DNA of 63,512 nt from Methylobacterium longum (GTDB lineage: Bacteria; Pseudomonadota; Alphaproteobacteria; Rhizobiales; Beijerinckiaceae), in contig NZ_BPQS01000031.1 in the NCBI RefSeq assembly GCF_022179385.1, forward strand, positions 1 to 63,512, given 5' to 3'. The translations under genes were made by a program, and so were the position numbers. The notes under the pieces were generated by a model. That model made no database searches. It saw nothing but the letters and a program-made list of their open reading frames with translations, and was not told the origin of the DNA. Positions 16,578 to 27,226 of this stretch are shown here, piece after piece (the stretch's first letter is position 1; the number at the start of each line of letters is the position of its first letter).

Positions 16578-18135
16578 ATGGCTCTCGATCCTGCCTCGCT
16601 GCCGGATGACGTGGATGCGCTCAAACGCATGATCGTCGGCATGGCGAGGGACGCCGTTCATGCCAACACGCTGATCGAGAAGCTCCGCGGCGAACTCGCA
16701 AGGTTGAAGCGGGTGCAGTTCGGCGTCTCGTCCGAGAAGCTGCAAGCCCGCGTCGAGCAGCTCGAACTCGCCATTGAGGCCCTGGAGGTCGACGAGGCCG
16801 AGCGTCTTGCAGCGGCTCCGGTCGTCGCCGAGGCGGTCGAGGCGGCAAGCCGAGGGCCGGGGCGCCGCCCCTTGCCCGATCAACTGCCGCGCGAGACCGT
16901 CGCTCATCCCGGCCCCTGCGCCTGCCCGGCCTGCGGCGGTCGCCTGCGCCGGATCGGCGAGGACGTGACGGAGAGCCTCGACTACGTGCCGGGCCGCTTC
17001 AAGGTGGTGCGGCACCTGCGCGAGGCCTTCTCCTGTCGATCCTGCGAGACCGTGGTGCAGGCTCCCGCGCCCTACCACGCCATCGCCCGCGGCCGTGCCG
17101 GCCCCGGGTTGCTCGCGCATATCGCCGTGGCGAAGTTCGACGATCACCTACCTCTGTATCGTCAGGCCGAGATCTATGCTCGGGACGGCGTCACGTTGCA
17201 GACCTCGACCCTGTCCGGCTGGATGGGCGCCACGGCCGCCGCGCTGGCTCCGCTGGTCGATCTCCTGCGGACGGAGGTGATCGCCGGGTCGGACGTCCTG
17301 CACGGTGACGATACGACGGTGCCGATCCTGGCGCCCGGGGCGGGGAAGACTAGAACTGGCCGGCTCTGGGCGTATGTGCGCGACGAGCGCCCCCACGGTG
17401 GGGTGCGTCCGCCGGCGGCCGTGTTCTTCGCCTCGCCGGACCGAAAGGGCGAGCGTCCGCTCACGGATCTGGCGGCGTTCTCTGGCGTATTGCAGGCGGA
17501 TGGCTATGCCGGCTTCAACGGGCTCTACGCGGGTCGTCGACCAGGCGGCGCGCTGATGGAGGCCACCTGTTGGGCGCACACCCGTCGCAAGTTCTTCGAT
17601 GTTCATGCCAGGACCGGCTCGGCGGTCGCCTTCGAGGCCTCGGACCGGATCGGCGTGATCTACGAGGTCGAGCGCTCCGTCAGCGGCAAGCCTCCCGACG
17701 AGCGCCTGCGGCAGCGCCAGGCCCGATCACGACCGCTCGCAGCGGCCCTGAAGGCCTGGGCGGAGGCGATCCTGCCGCAGCTCTCCGGCGGCTCCGATCT
17801 TGCCAAAGCGTTCCGCTACATGCTGGTGCGCTGGACGGCGCTGACCCGCGTCTTCGACGACGGGCGGATCGCGCTCGACAACAACCCAGCCGAGCGGGCG
17901 CTGCGGTCCGTCGCGATCGGCCCGCAAGAACTATCTGTTCGCCGGCTCGGAGCGGGGCGCCGAGCGAGCCGCGGCGTTCTACACGCTGATCGAGACGGCC
18001 AAGCTCAACGGGCTCGACTCGGAGGCCTACCTGCGCGATGTGCTCACCCGCCTCGCCGATCATCCAGCCAAACGCCTGGCCGAACTCCTGCCATGGAACT
18101 GGTCGCCGGTCGCCATTGGTGCCCAGGCCGCCTGA
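16578..18135 (+). pseudogene. tnpC: IS66 TnpC transposase with late frameshift
   Basis: An about 518-residue DDE transposase. It has the N-terminal coiled coil (LIEKLRGELARLKRVQFGVSSEKLQ), a Cys4 zinc-binding segment (CACPACGGRL and CRSCETVV), the VLHGDDTTVPILAPG region with a catalytic Asp, DGYAGFNGLY, and ALDNNPAERALR with the catalytic Glu. One extra base near 17920 shifts the frame; the natural C-terminus (KNYLFAGSERGAERAAAFYTLIETAKLNG...) continues in another frame to TGA at 18133-18135. As written, the ORF runs out of frame into the next gene's 5' region. Confidence 0.85.
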
Positions 18136-18199
18136 TCAACCGGGCAGCTCGCCGAGCACTTACTTCGTCGCCACATGTTTATCAGGAGCTAAGGTGCAT

Positions 18200-19624
18200 A
18201 TGGACCGCGTGCAACAACTTCTGCGATCCCTGACTAAGAAGGACCGTATAATCGAAGTAGGCCCGAGCTTCAGGCCTATCGCTCCCAAGCGTGACGGTTG
18301 GAACACTTTCGTCATTGATCACGCTTCGCGCGACGATCTCCTAAAGAAGTATCATGACCAGACAGTCGAGCAGATCGAGGAGGTCGATTTTGTATGGACT
18401 GGTGGATCACTCGCAGATGCCGTGCCCGAAGATCAGCACGGAACATTCGACGCTTTCATCGCCAGTCATGTTATTGAGCACACCACCGACATTGTCACCT
18501 TCCTGCGTGCCGCAGAAACTCTACTCCGGCCGGACGGGATCATAATCCTGGCGGTTCCTGATAAGCGCAAGTGCTTCGACTTCTTCCGGTATCCGTCCGC
18601 GACTGCCGAAGCGATCACAGCTTTCCTAGAGCGACGCGACCGACACACGGTTCGTACGCATATCGACTATGCGTTGAATATGGCATTGAAGTCGGGAACC
18701 GAGGGGGCTTGGGCCGGTGACGATCTCCGGCGCGCCGAGTTAGTGTGCTCTCCCGCTGCGGAGCCTCATTGGCGGGCTACAGCGCAGCTGCCCGGCTACA
18801 CTGATGCGCACGCCTGGGTGTTCGTACCGGCGAGTTTCAGTCTGATGATCCTAGAATTGACGTTGCTTGGTTATCTCAATCTACGGATCGAGGACATGCT
18901 GGAGATGTATGCTACGGAGTTCTTCGTCTGGCTCCGAAAAGGCGCGTTGTCTTTGACTGCCGAAGAAGTTCGGTCCGAACGCACCAATCTTATGGAACGT
19001 ATAATCGTCGAACTGGCCGAGCAGTCACGTCAGCTACCGGATAGCCCACTGAGCAAGTCCGTTTCCGAAAACACCCTGCGAAATCAACTCTTGACGGCTT
19101 CTTATCAGGCTGAGGCAATTCGGACGGTTCTCTCCGCGGTGCGAGCTAGCACCGGCCGTTTTGGACTTAACCGAACCAAATTTCGGCGCCAGATCGCTCA
19201 GGCCAGCCGGAAAGTGCCGGACAACGCCTTCGCGGCCGTTCAGCACCAATCTCTACTGATCGAGTCGAGGAAGGTCTTGGAGCGGCGAAGTGAGTCGATG
19301 ACCACTCCCAACGAGAGCGCGATCGTCGAAGTCGGAAGGAGCGATGCACTCCTTGTCGTGCCGTTGAGCGCCGCTCAGTTCGGGTTTCCGCTCTTCGCCA
19401 CTGAACTCGCGCGGGAGAAGCAGCGCTCTCGCGCACTGCAGACTGTGCTGCACGCCGTTCTCGCAAGCCTTCGATCACGAGCTCTGAACAAGAAAAAGTT
19501 CAAATCGATCATAACAGAGGCGGCACAGAATACGTCGAGCGTCGGCCCTGAAGCTGCACAGCACCTCGTGCTCTTGGCAGAAACACAGAAGGTACTCGGT
19601 ATTGCTTGGGACACTTCCGCTTGA
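18200..19624 (+). CDS. SAM-dependent methyltransferase with duplicated C-terminal module
   Basis: 474 residues. The N-terminal class I methyltransferase domain has IIEVGPSFRPIAPKRDGW, DAFIASHVIEHTTDIVTFLRAAE and LLRPDGIIILAVPDKRKCFDFFRYPS, with an MT2-like middle segment (TDAHAWVFVPASFSLMILEL). It is a close paralogue of the protein at 23585-24691. A C-terminal helical module of about 60 residues (TVLSAVRASTGRFGLNRTKF... HQSLLIESRKVLE), present once in the paralogue, occurs twice here, at about residues 304-362 and 408-468. The start at 18200 follows AGGAGC. IS66 sits just upstream. Probably methylates a glycan in the polysaccharide pathway; substrate unknown. Confidence 0.75.
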   Translation: MDRVQQLLRSLTKKDRIIEVGPSFRPIAPKRDGWNTFVIDHASRDDLLKKYHDQTVEQIEEVDFVWTGGSLADAVPEDQHGTFDAFIASHVIEHTTDIVTFLRAAETLLRPDGIIILAVPDKRKCFDFFRYPSATAEAITAFLERRDRHTVRTHIDYALNMALKSGTEGAWAGDDLRRAELVCSPAAEPHWRATAQLPGYTDAHAWVFVPASFSLMILELTLLGYLNLRIEDMLEMYATEFFVWLRKGALSLTAEEVRSERTNLMERIIVELAEQSRQLPDSPLSKSVSENTLRNQLLTASYQAEAIRTVLSAVRASTGRFGLNRTKFRRQIAQASRKVPDNAFAAVQHQSLLIESRKVLERRSESMTTPNESAIVEVGRSDALLVVPLSAAQFGFPLFATELAREKQRSRALQTVLHAVLASLRSRALNKKKFKSIITEAAQNTSSVGPEAAQHLVLLAETQKVLGIAWDTSA

Positions 19625-19723
19625 GGGACGTAGTGCCAACCGGAATTCAAACTGAGTTCAAACCCTAGTGCAGTGACGCGGACGAAGGATTCACGGTCGG
19701 GATGAGGTGTGCGAGCCTGGGGA

Positions 19724-20830
<1,107 letters not shown>

Positions 20831-20917
20831 GTCAGTGCACTAGCAGCTTGAATTTGCGTCGTGTACGTCCTGTCATGGTGCCGGAATGGTCTGTTGGGGA
20901 GTATTGTCGCTGTGAAT

Positions 20918-21814
20918 ATGGAACCGAAATACGAAGAGCCGTGGCATGACGCCCTCAACAGTCGAAGCTATTGGTATCACACGATGAAGTTTCCTGACGG
21001 CGAAGTCGTCAATGGAAGCTGGACGATAGATGATTTCTTACAATACATCGGCGGATATGATTTGAAGGGCAAGACAGTTCTTGACGTTGGAACAGCATCC
21101 GGATACCTCGCGTTCAACGCTGAGAAAGCTGGAGCTACTGTTACTGGACTAGATGCTGCTTCAACACACGAGTTTCGGCACGTACCGTTTGCCGACAGTC
21201 TGTCTTATAATAATATTGGGCAATATCGGGAGATTTGGACGCGCGAAAATCTTATCCCGATCAAAAATTCATGGTGGCACGCCTGGCATAAGTACAACAG
21301 TCAAGCAAAGTGCGTCTACGCGCCCATCCCTGAACTCTATGAGTGGCCGGAGAAGTCCTTCGACGTTGTTATGGCTGGCGCGATTGTCGAGCACCTTTCA
21401 GAGCCGGTATTTGCGATCGGAGCATGGGCACGCCTCGCCCGGGAGGCTGTCTTGATCCCATTCACGGACGTCATCCCCGTGGATGATCTGATGATGCGCC
21501 CAATAACGCCGCTCAATGACAGCCGCATCAATTACGTTTGGTGGCATATTTCACGAGGTCTCTACAACAAAATATTTAGTAATCTAGGTTTCGACGTGTA
21601 TTACACGACTGCCTACGCTCAGCACAATGACGCGGATAGCGGCTCTGAGGTCGCGACTCGCCCATCCATCATCGCGATCAGGCGGGGTACGGAGGCCGCC
21701 CGTGCCTTCGTGCCACCGGTTGCCCTTGTAGCGCAAGCGCCCGAGCCGCCGGTCCCTGAGCGGAGGCGAAAGCGGGGCTTGCTGGCTCGGCTAAGCCCCC
21801 GTCGGGTTAAATAA
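20918..21814 (+). CDS. Class I SAM methyltransferase, CmoB-like fold
   Basis: 298 residues from ATG 20918 (GTG at 20912 is an alternative; GGGGAG lies shortly upstream). The segment YWYHTMKFPDGEVVNGSWTIDDFL resembles the entry loop of CmoB/DUF1698-type methyltransferases. DLKGKTVLDVGTASGYLAFNAEKAGATVTGLDAA is motif I, and SFDVVMAGAIVEHL is the downstream motif. The C-terminus is a basic tail (PERRRKRGLLARLSPRRVK). The nucleotide composition is AT-richer than in the neighbours. The IS630 upstream separates it from the methyltransferase at 18200, with which it probably shared an operon. Likely a glycan or small-molecule methyltransferase; the substrate cannot be told. Confidence 0.72.
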   Translation: MEPKYEEPWHDALNSRSYWYHTMKFPDGEVVNGSWTIDDFLQYIGGYDLKGKTVLDVGTASGYLAFNAEKAGATVTGLDAASTHEFRHVPFADSLSYNNIGQYREIWTRENLIPIKNSWWHAWHKYNSQAKCVYAPIPELYEWPEKSFDVVMAGAIVEHLSEPVFAIGAWARLAREAVLIPFTDVIPVDDLMMRPITPLNDSRINYVWWHISRGLYNKIFSNLGFDVYYTTAYAQHNDADSGSEVATRPSIIAIRRGTEAARAFVPPVALVAQAPEPPVPERRRKRGLLARLSPRRVK

Positions 21815-21929
21815 ACTCGGATCTTGAAGGACGCGCTTTGAGGATCGCACACTCTCCAACAGGGTGTCGATCTCGCGCTCGGCCTTCTTGAACTTGGTCA
21901 TGTCGCTCCCCAACGTTGACTTAGAGCGC

Positions 21930-23072
21930 CTAACAGAACGGGCACGGATCGGGCGGGCGTTGGTCTTGATGGCTCGTCCGCTTCTGCCCGATGATCTCTG
22001 GACCGAGATTGCGCCGCTTCTGCCGCCGCCCCGCCCACGTCCAAAAGGTGGCAGACGGCCGATCGAGAACCGAGCTGCGTTGACTGTTTGGTCCCAGGAT
22101 TTGGTGGTGCGGGTTCTGAGTGAACCTAGAGGGCTCGTCCACCCAGGCTTTGCAGATAGCTTCGTAGGGTGTGAGGCCGCGTAGCGTCTTGAGGCGGCGG
22201 CCGAAGTTGTAGGCGGCCACGAAGTCCGCGAGGTGCTGCCGGAGCTGATCGTGGCTGTCGTAGTGGAAGCGTTTGACCGTGGCGTCCTTAATCGTGCGGT
22301 TCATCCGCTCAACTTGACCGTTCGTCCAGGGTTGGCGCGGCTTCGTGAGACGGTGCTCGATGTCGAGGTCGGCGCAGGCACCCTCGAAGGAGTGGCAGCG
22401 GAACGGTACCTTCTCGGCGCGCATCGCTCTGATCTCCTCCGGCGTCCACGTGTTGCCGGACGGCTCGGTGAAATGCGTGCCGTTATCGGTGAGCACGGTG
22501 TGGATCTTGTAGGGAACGACGGCAGCAAGGACCCGCAGGAAATTGCCGGCGACCCGGCGCGTGACCTTCTCGTGCAACTCGGCGAAGGCGAACTTGGAGG
22601 TCCGATCGATCGCCACGAGCAGGTAAAGCCGGCCTTCTTCGGTGTGCACCTCGGCGATATCAATGTGGAAGTAGCCGATCGGGTACCGCTTGAACTTTGC
22701 ACGGAGCGGCTTGTCGCCCCCCACCTCAGGGAGCCGCGAGATGCCATGGCGCTGCAGGCAACGGTGCAGGCTTGAGCGCGTGAGGTGCGGGATCGTTGGC
22801 TGCAGAGCGTAGAGGCAGTCGTCGAGTGGCAGGAGGGTATGCCGGCGGAAGGCGACGATCACCGCCTCGTTCTCCGCCGACAGCACCGTGGATCGGGGTT
22901 CTGTGGGGCCGGTCTTCCGGTCAGCCACCGAGGACCGCTTCTTCCACTTCGCGACGGTCTTTGGGTCGACGCCGTAACGGGCCGCCAGCGCCCTCAGGCT
23001 CGCTTGACTATGCTGTATCGCTCGACGGACTGCCGCTGTCGTCGTGGCGCTCCCGTGCTGAACCTGGCCCAT
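21930..23072 (-). CDS. IS481-family transposase with chimeric C-terminus
   Basis: The native part has an N-terminal HTH (MGQVQHGSATTTAAVRRAIQ, SLRALAARYGVDPKTVAKWKKR) and a DDE rve domain: YFHIDIAEVHTEEGRLYLLVAIDRTSKFAFAEL (Asp), VLTDNGTHFTE (Asp) and KPRQPWTNGQVERMNRTIKDATV (Glu). The usual end (ICKAWVDEPSRFTQNPHHQI.GPN) is reached at the element's edge, but no stop is present; the frame runs on through the IS5 fragment for about 50 codons to 21930. The start at 23072 matches the window's other IS481 copy. Confidence 0.88.
   Translation of the reverse strand: MGQVQHGSATTTAAVRRAIQHSQASLRALAARYGVDPKTVAKWKKRSSVADRKTGPTEPRSTVLSAENEAVIVAFRRHTLLPLDDCLYALQPTIPHLTRSSLHRCLQRHGISRLPEVGGDKPLRAKFKRYPIGYFHIDIAEVHTEEGRLYLLVAIDRTSKFAFAELHEKVTRRVAGNFLRVLAAVVPYKIHTVLTDNGTHFTEPSGNTWTPEEIRAMRAEKVPFRCHSFEGACADLDIEHRLTKPRQPWTNGQVERMNRTIKDATVKRFHYDSHDQLRQHLADFVAAYNFGRRLKTLRGLTPYEAICKAWVDEPSRFTQNPHHQILGPNSQRSSVLDRPSATFWTWAGRRQKRRNLGPEIIGQKRTSHQDQRPPDPCPFC
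21969..22084 (+). pseudogene. IS5-family transposase, N-terminal fragment
   Basis: 38 codons starting MARPLLPDDLWTEIAPLLPPP and reaching RPIENRAAL match the start of IS5/IS1031-type transposases. The frame is cut by the left end of the IS481 element at about 22085. Just upstream, 21840-21900 holds the apparent start of an unrelated minus-strand gene (MTKFKKAEREIDTLLES) that is also broken. Confidence 0.75.
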
Positions 23073-23128
23073 AGCGCGTCCTTCCACTCGCGTGAGAAAA
23101 CTGCACCATCAAACCCTGGGATCAAACA
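22085..23128 (-). mobile_element. IS481-family element
   Basis: Inverted repeats at 22085-22103 (TGTTTGGTCCCAGGATTTG) and 23110-23128 (complement of TGTTTGATCCCAGGGTTTG) agree at 17 of 19 positions. The left flank is an IS5 fragment and the right flank an IS630 fragment, so no target duplication can be assigned. Related to the end at 1-111. Confidence 0.88.
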
Positions 23129-23318
23129 TCTAGATACTCGTCTGAGAGCAGGACGCTGTGAGCACGCTGGATGTGTTTGGGTGGGTGCGATTGATCCTCG
23201 GCGATCGCAGCGAGCTGGGTCACGTCGGCTGCATCGGGACGCACGCAGACAGTCTGAGCCATCGCCCAGACTCGCACACCTCATCCCGCCCGTGAGGCCT
23301 CGATCCGCGTCACCGCAC
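23129..23318 (-). mobile_element. IS630 5'-end remnant
   Basis: The minus strand matches the first 190 bp of the IS630 element at 19668, including the terminal GTGCGGTGACGCGGA next to a TA at 23319-23320 and the beginning of the transposase gene. It is truncated on its inner side by the IS481 element. Confidence 0.85.
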
Positions 23319-23584
23319 TAGCCACTGCCTAGCAATTGGCAAAACGAACCCAATGACCGTCTCATTTGCGTCTCTCCGCGGAGCGGGCCGAAAGGTACTT
23401 CCTCTGCCATGCGGACCGAAGCGCCGCGCCCACCATCTGCAAGTTGGCCATCATATCTTGCTCATGTGCCGGCTTGCTCCCGTGGCAGCTCAGCTGCAGC
23501 ACGCGCAATCGAGCCATTCTCAGGATCACGTGACCTGCACGGTCTCTTTGTGTACCTCCCACTATAGCTAGGAGGGGAGAGCGT

Positions 23585-24691
23585 ATGGATCGGACACAGC
23601 GCCTTCTGCGATCACTGACGAAGGATGCCCGTCTCGTCGAGGTGGGACCGAGCTTCAATCCGCTCGCGCCGAAGCGGGACGGCTGGAACACCTTCGTCAT
23701 TGATCACGCGTCCCGCGACGATCTCGTGGCCAAGTACAAGGCCCACGAGGGCGTCGACACAACGCGGATCGAGGAGGTGGATTTCGTCTGGCAGGGCGGC
23801 TCCCTCGCGGATGCGGTGCCGGCCGATCAGCACGGCACGTTCGACGCCTTCATCGCCAGCCACGTCATCGAGCACACCACCGACGTGGTGACCTTCCTCA
23901 AGGCTGCCGAGACCCTGATCCGCCCGGATGGGGTCATCATCCTCGCCGTTCCCGACAAGCGGAAGTGCTTCGACTTCTATCGCCATCCCTCGACGACCGG
24001 CGATGCCCTGGCGGCCTTCCTGGAGAAGCGTAGCCGCCACGACACGCGCACGCATTTCGAGTTCATCATGCGCACGGTTCACAAGGGCGGCGCGCCGGGC
24101 TGGCACGCCGACGACACCCGGGAAGGCATTATCGCCATCCCGTTCGAGAAAGCGCATGAGCAACTCGGCCTCGCCGCGTTGCCGGAATACGTCGATGCCC
24201 ATAACTGGATCTTCGTGCCGTCGAGCTTCCGCCTGATGCTTCTGGAACTGACGGCGATGGGCTACCTCGACCTGCGCGTCGAGGAGATCGCCGAGGCGGA
24301 GGCGACGGAGTTCTACGCGTGGCTGCGCAGGGGCCGGGAGGCGATGACCCCGACCGAGCTTCAGGCAGCTCGGCGGCACCTCATGGATCTGACGATCGTT
24401 GAGCTGTCGCAGCAGCTACGACAGTTGCCGGTATCGCTCCTCGGCGAGGACAGTGCCGAGGCCAAGGTCCTGGATCGAATCCGCGAGGCCGACTTCCGCG
24501 CCGAAGCGACGCAGATCGTACTGGCCGCCGTGCTGGCCAGCACCGGCTGGCGCGGCCTGGATCGCCGCAAGTTTCAGACCCTAATTGCCGAAGCGAGCCG
24601 GTCGATCCCGGTGAGCGGTCCCGCCGCGGTCCAGCACCTCGTCCTCCTAGAGGGCGCCCGGAAGGTTCTGGGACTGGCTTCCGGGGCGTAG
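23585..24691 (+). CDS. SAM-dependent methyltransferase (paralogue of 18200 gene)
   Basis: 368 residues. The methyltransferase domain has LVEVGPSFNPLAPKRDGWNTFVIDHASRDDL, DAFIASHVIEHTTDVVTFLKAAETLIRPDGVIILAVPDKRKCFDFYRHPS and YVDAHNWIFVPSSFRLMLLELTAMGYLDLRVEE. A single C-terminal helical module (residues about 305-365, VLAAVLASTGWRGLDRRKF...) is present. A good Shine-Dalgarno (AGGAGGGGAG) lies before ATG 23585. Unlike its paralogue, it has high GC and intact surroundings, so it may be the resident copy. It precedes the kpsE-like gene, which is convergent with it. Role in capsule modification is inferred from context. Confidence 0.78.
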   Translation: MDRTQRLLRSLTKDARLVEVGPSFNPLAPKRDGWNTFVIDHASRDDLVAKYKAHEGVDTTRIEEVDFVWQGGSLADAVPADQHGTFDAFIASHVIEHTTDVVTFLKAAETLIRPDGVIILAVPDKRKCFDFYRHPSTTGDALAAFLEKRSRHDTRTHFEFIMRTVHKGGAPGWHADDTREGIIAIPFEKAHEQLGLAALPEYVDAHNWIFVPSSFRLMLLELTAMGYLDLRVEEIAEAEATEFYAWLRRGREAMTPTELQAARRHLMDLTIVELSQQLRQLPVSLLGEDSAEAKVLDRIREADFRAEATQIVLAAVLASTGWRGLDRRKFQTLIAEASRSIPVSGPAAVQHLVLLEGARKVLGLASGA

Positions 24692-24846
24692 GTCCAGAAA
24701 TCAATGACGTAGAGCGCGCCTATGGCTTCACCCATGCGGTGCGCCTAATCCTCATCGGTTGCTGGCGATCGGCCACGTCGCATGCCGGGCCGATCGCCGC
24801 GCAGACGCAACTGATTACTGCCGACGCAATCTCAAATTGGCTTGTC

Positions 24847-26091
24847 TCAGCTCACCATCAGCTTCCGGGCGAACAGCGCCGCCGCAAACAGCACGGCGGC
24901 GCCCGCGGTGATCAGGCTGATCATCAGGACCCTGCGCGGCTCGGTAGAGGATTCCGGCTTCACCGGCGCGACGACCGGGCTGAGGAACTGGACCTGACGC
25001 GCGGCGATGATGCGCGCGCGCTCGTTGGCCTTGCGCGCCGACTCCGCATACCGCTCCGCGCCCTTCCGCTCGTTCTCGAGCGCCTCAAACTGCGTGAGCG
25101 CACTCGAGAGCTGGCGCTTCTGTTCGGGCGCCTCCCCAGCGCTCTCCCGCTGCAGGCGAGCTATGTTGGTGTCCAGATCGGCGATCTGCTGTTTAATGTC
25201 GATGATGTTCCGGGCTGCCGGACCGAGATCGCGCTGCCCGACGGAGAGCTGAACCGCGAGGTTGACCCGCGCGGTGCGCAGGTCCGAAATCGTCTTCAGG
25301 GTGGCTTCGTTCGACCTCACGGCGTCGAGCACGCCGGCCCGGTTACGCAGGTCGGTCAGAGCCGTGTTGATCTTTTGGACTCGCTCCTCGGCGCGTTTCA
25401 GCTCGCGCGCGCTCTCGACGACGGCATCCTCACGCGCCCGGGCGCTCAGGCCGTTCACCATCTCATCCGTCGCCTTCAGGATAGCCTGAGTGATGGCCAG
25501 CGACTCCCCCGGCTCGAACGCTTCGACCGATAGTGACATGACCCCGGAGACCGAGTCGACATCCGCCGCCACCCGGCGCTTCCAGTAGCGCAAGCGCTTC
25601 TCGATCGGCTTGTCGGGATCCAGGCGGGAGAAATAATCGATGCTGTCGCGGCTAAACCACTCGCGGACGGGCAGCTGTGCCTCGATCGTCTCGAGCATGG
25701 CCCGGCTGTAGATGTATCCCAGCGTGATCAGGCTGTCCTGCGCGACCGTCGAGTTCACGGTGCCGGAATTGGTGCCCACCTCGTCCGGTGCAGCCTTCTC
25801 GGCCGAGCCGACCGCCGGACGGATCGCGAACTGCGTCTCGGTGACGTACCGATCCGAGACGATCAGGCCGTAGTACAGGCCCCCGATCGCGACCGGCAGG
25901 ACGAAGCAGAGCGCGAACAGGATCGGGATCCAGGGATCATCCTTGACGTGGCTCTCATAGGACCGAACGCCCTTCTTGCGGTCGATGACGCTCGAGAGCC
26001 GTGTGAATTGCTGTAGCGCCTCAGCGATCGCCCGCTGCCGGTCCAAGACCTTGAGCGGCTTACCCGCGGCCCGCTGGATCTCCATGTTCAT
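24847..26091 (-). CDS. kpsE: Capsule polysaccharide export inner-membrane protein (KpsE/CtrB-like)
   Basis: 414 residues with the layout of the polysaccharide co-polymerase-3 family that works with KpsMT ABC transporters. A first membrane segment lies at about residues 56-80 (IPILFALCFVLPVAIGGLYYGLIV), followed by SDRYVTETQFAIRP, a typical start to the periplasmic domain. A long alpha-helical coiled coil (about 220-370) follows, and a C-terminal membrane segment (about 388-410). It would link the inner-membrane exporter to the outer-membrane channel. The gene is divergent from the kpsT-like ATPase at 26340. No permease or outer-membrane partner is in the window. Confidence 0.82.
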   Translation of the reverse strand: MNMEIQRAAGKPLKVLDRQRAIAEALQQFTRLSSVIDRKKGVRSYESHVKDDPWIPILFALCFVLPVAIGGLYYGLIVSDRYVTETQFAIRPAVGSAEKAAPDEVGTNSGTVNSTVAQDSLITLGYIYSRAMLETIEAQLPVREWFSRDSIDYFSRLDPDKPIEKRLRYWKRRVAADVDSVSGVMSLSVEAFEPGESLAITQAILKATDEMVNGLSARAREDAVVESARELKRAEERVQKINTALTDLRNRAGVLDAVRSNEATLKTISDLRTARVNLAVQLSVGQRDLGPAARNIIDIKQQIADLDTNIARLQRESAGEAPEQKRQLSSALTQFEALENERKGAERYAESARKANERARIIAARQVQFLSPVVAPVKPESSTEPRRVLMISLITAGAAVLFAAALFARKLMVS

Positions 26092-26339
26092 CGTCTGCTT
26101 CCCGGCTTCAGCGGCTTCGGACGTGTCTCGAGCCCGGATGGCCCTCGGCCACGACGGAGCCGATGCCTTGAACAGCCCTTCACACCGACAGACGGCAAAA
26201 GCATGTCAGCCGGAACCCCGCGGTTCCAGCGCCGCATCCCCAAACCCTCTCCAAGTTTGGCCACCTTCGCGCGTTAGCGCAGCCGGCACGGCCATCGACG
26301 GCTGATGAAGGCCTGCCGTCTGTCGGGAGAGCGGTCCCC
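26092..26339. promoter_or_regulatory. Divergent intergenic region between kpsE- and kpsT-like genes
   Basis: A 248-bp stretch between two outward-facing capsule-export genes should hold both promoters. No strong sigma-70-like hexamers or operator palindromes stand out by eye. Confidence 0.4.
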
Positions 26340-26993
26340 GTGATCCGTTTCGAAAAAGTCACCAAGATCTACCGGACCAACGGTCACCCGCGGATCATCC
26401 TCGACCAAGCGTCCTTCACCCTGAAGCCGGGCATCTCCTACGGCATCCTCGGCATCAACGGCGCCGGCAAATCGACGACGATGCGCCTCATCGCCGGGAC
26501 CGAGGACGCGTCGAAGGGCAAGATCCGCCGCGACCGGCGCGTCTCCTGGCCGCTCGGCTTCGCGGGCGGCTTCCACCCGAAGATGACGGGCCGCGACAAC
26601 GTCATGTTCGTCGCCCGGATCTACGGGGAGGACCCGCGCAAGGTGCTCGATTTCGTCGAGGATTTCTCCGAACTCGGCAGCTACCTCGAAGCCCCGATCT
26701 ACACCTACTCTTCGGGCATGGGCGCGCGGCTCGCCTTCGGCATGAGCATGGCGATCCCGTTCGACTGCTACCTGATCGACGAGATCACCTCGGTGGGCGA
26801 CGCGCGCTTCTCCAAGCGCTGCGACGAGGTGTTCGCCGAGCGCTGCAAGAGCGCCGACATCATCATGATCTCGCACTCGATGGAGACGATCCGCAAGTGG
26901 TGCACCCACGGCCTCGTGCTGCTCAACGGGCGCGCGATCGTCTACGAGGATGTCGATGACGCGATCGAGGTCTACAAGCGCCTCAACGCCTGA
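26340..26993 (+). CDS. kpsT: Capsule ABC exporter ATP-binding protein (KpsT-like)
   Basis: 217 residues, the normal size of KpsT/CtrD/BexA ATPases. Walker A is GINGAGKST (about residue 42), the signature motif is YSSGMGARL, Walker B is CYLIDEI and the switch His is in MISHSMETI. The N-terminal MIRFEKVTKIYRTNGHPRIILD and the GVNR-like HPKMTGRDNVMFVARIYG are typical of type-2 capsule exporters. It energises export of the polysaccharide through a KpsM permease that is absent here. It starts with ATG or the overlapping upstream GTG; either is plausible. Confidence 0.9.
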   Translation: MIRFEKVTKIYRTNGHPRIILDQASFTLKPGISYGILGINGAGKSTTMRLIAGTEDASKGKIRRDRRVSWPLGFAGGFHPKMTGRDNVMFVARIYGEDPRKVLDFVEDFSELGSYLEAPIYTYSSGMGARLAFGMSMAIPFDCYLIDEITSVGDARFSKRCDEVFAERCKSADIIMISHSMETIRKWCTHGLVLLNGRAIVYEDVDDAIEVYKRLNA

Positions 26994-27226
26994 CGGCGCC
27001 CACCGCGCGATCACCGCTGAGGCCACCGCTCGCCGCGCCACGGCGGCGACCGGCGGATCCCGCCGAGCCCCGGTAAGCCGGAGGCCGCTGGACTCAAAGG
27101 CGCGCGCGGGCGCCGATTCTCCTCATCCGAGGTCCTTCGCCGCTGGTTCGGGCGTTGTGGTGATGTGCGTTTCGCGGCATCACACGCGCGGGCGCATCGC
27201 AGCGCCGGGAGGCCGACAGGAACGCC

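Larger units (their letters stand above)
15708..18163 (+). mobile_element. IS66-family element with perfect 8-bp target duplication
   Basis: The ends begin GTAAGCGCTCG (15708) and close with AGCACTTAC (18163). The direct repeat TTCGTCGC flanks the element at 15700-15707 and 18164-18171, the 8-bp duplication expected for IS66. It carries tnpA, tnpB and tnpC in order, each with at least one inactivating change. The insertion is young enough to keep its duplication intact. Confidence 0.93.
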
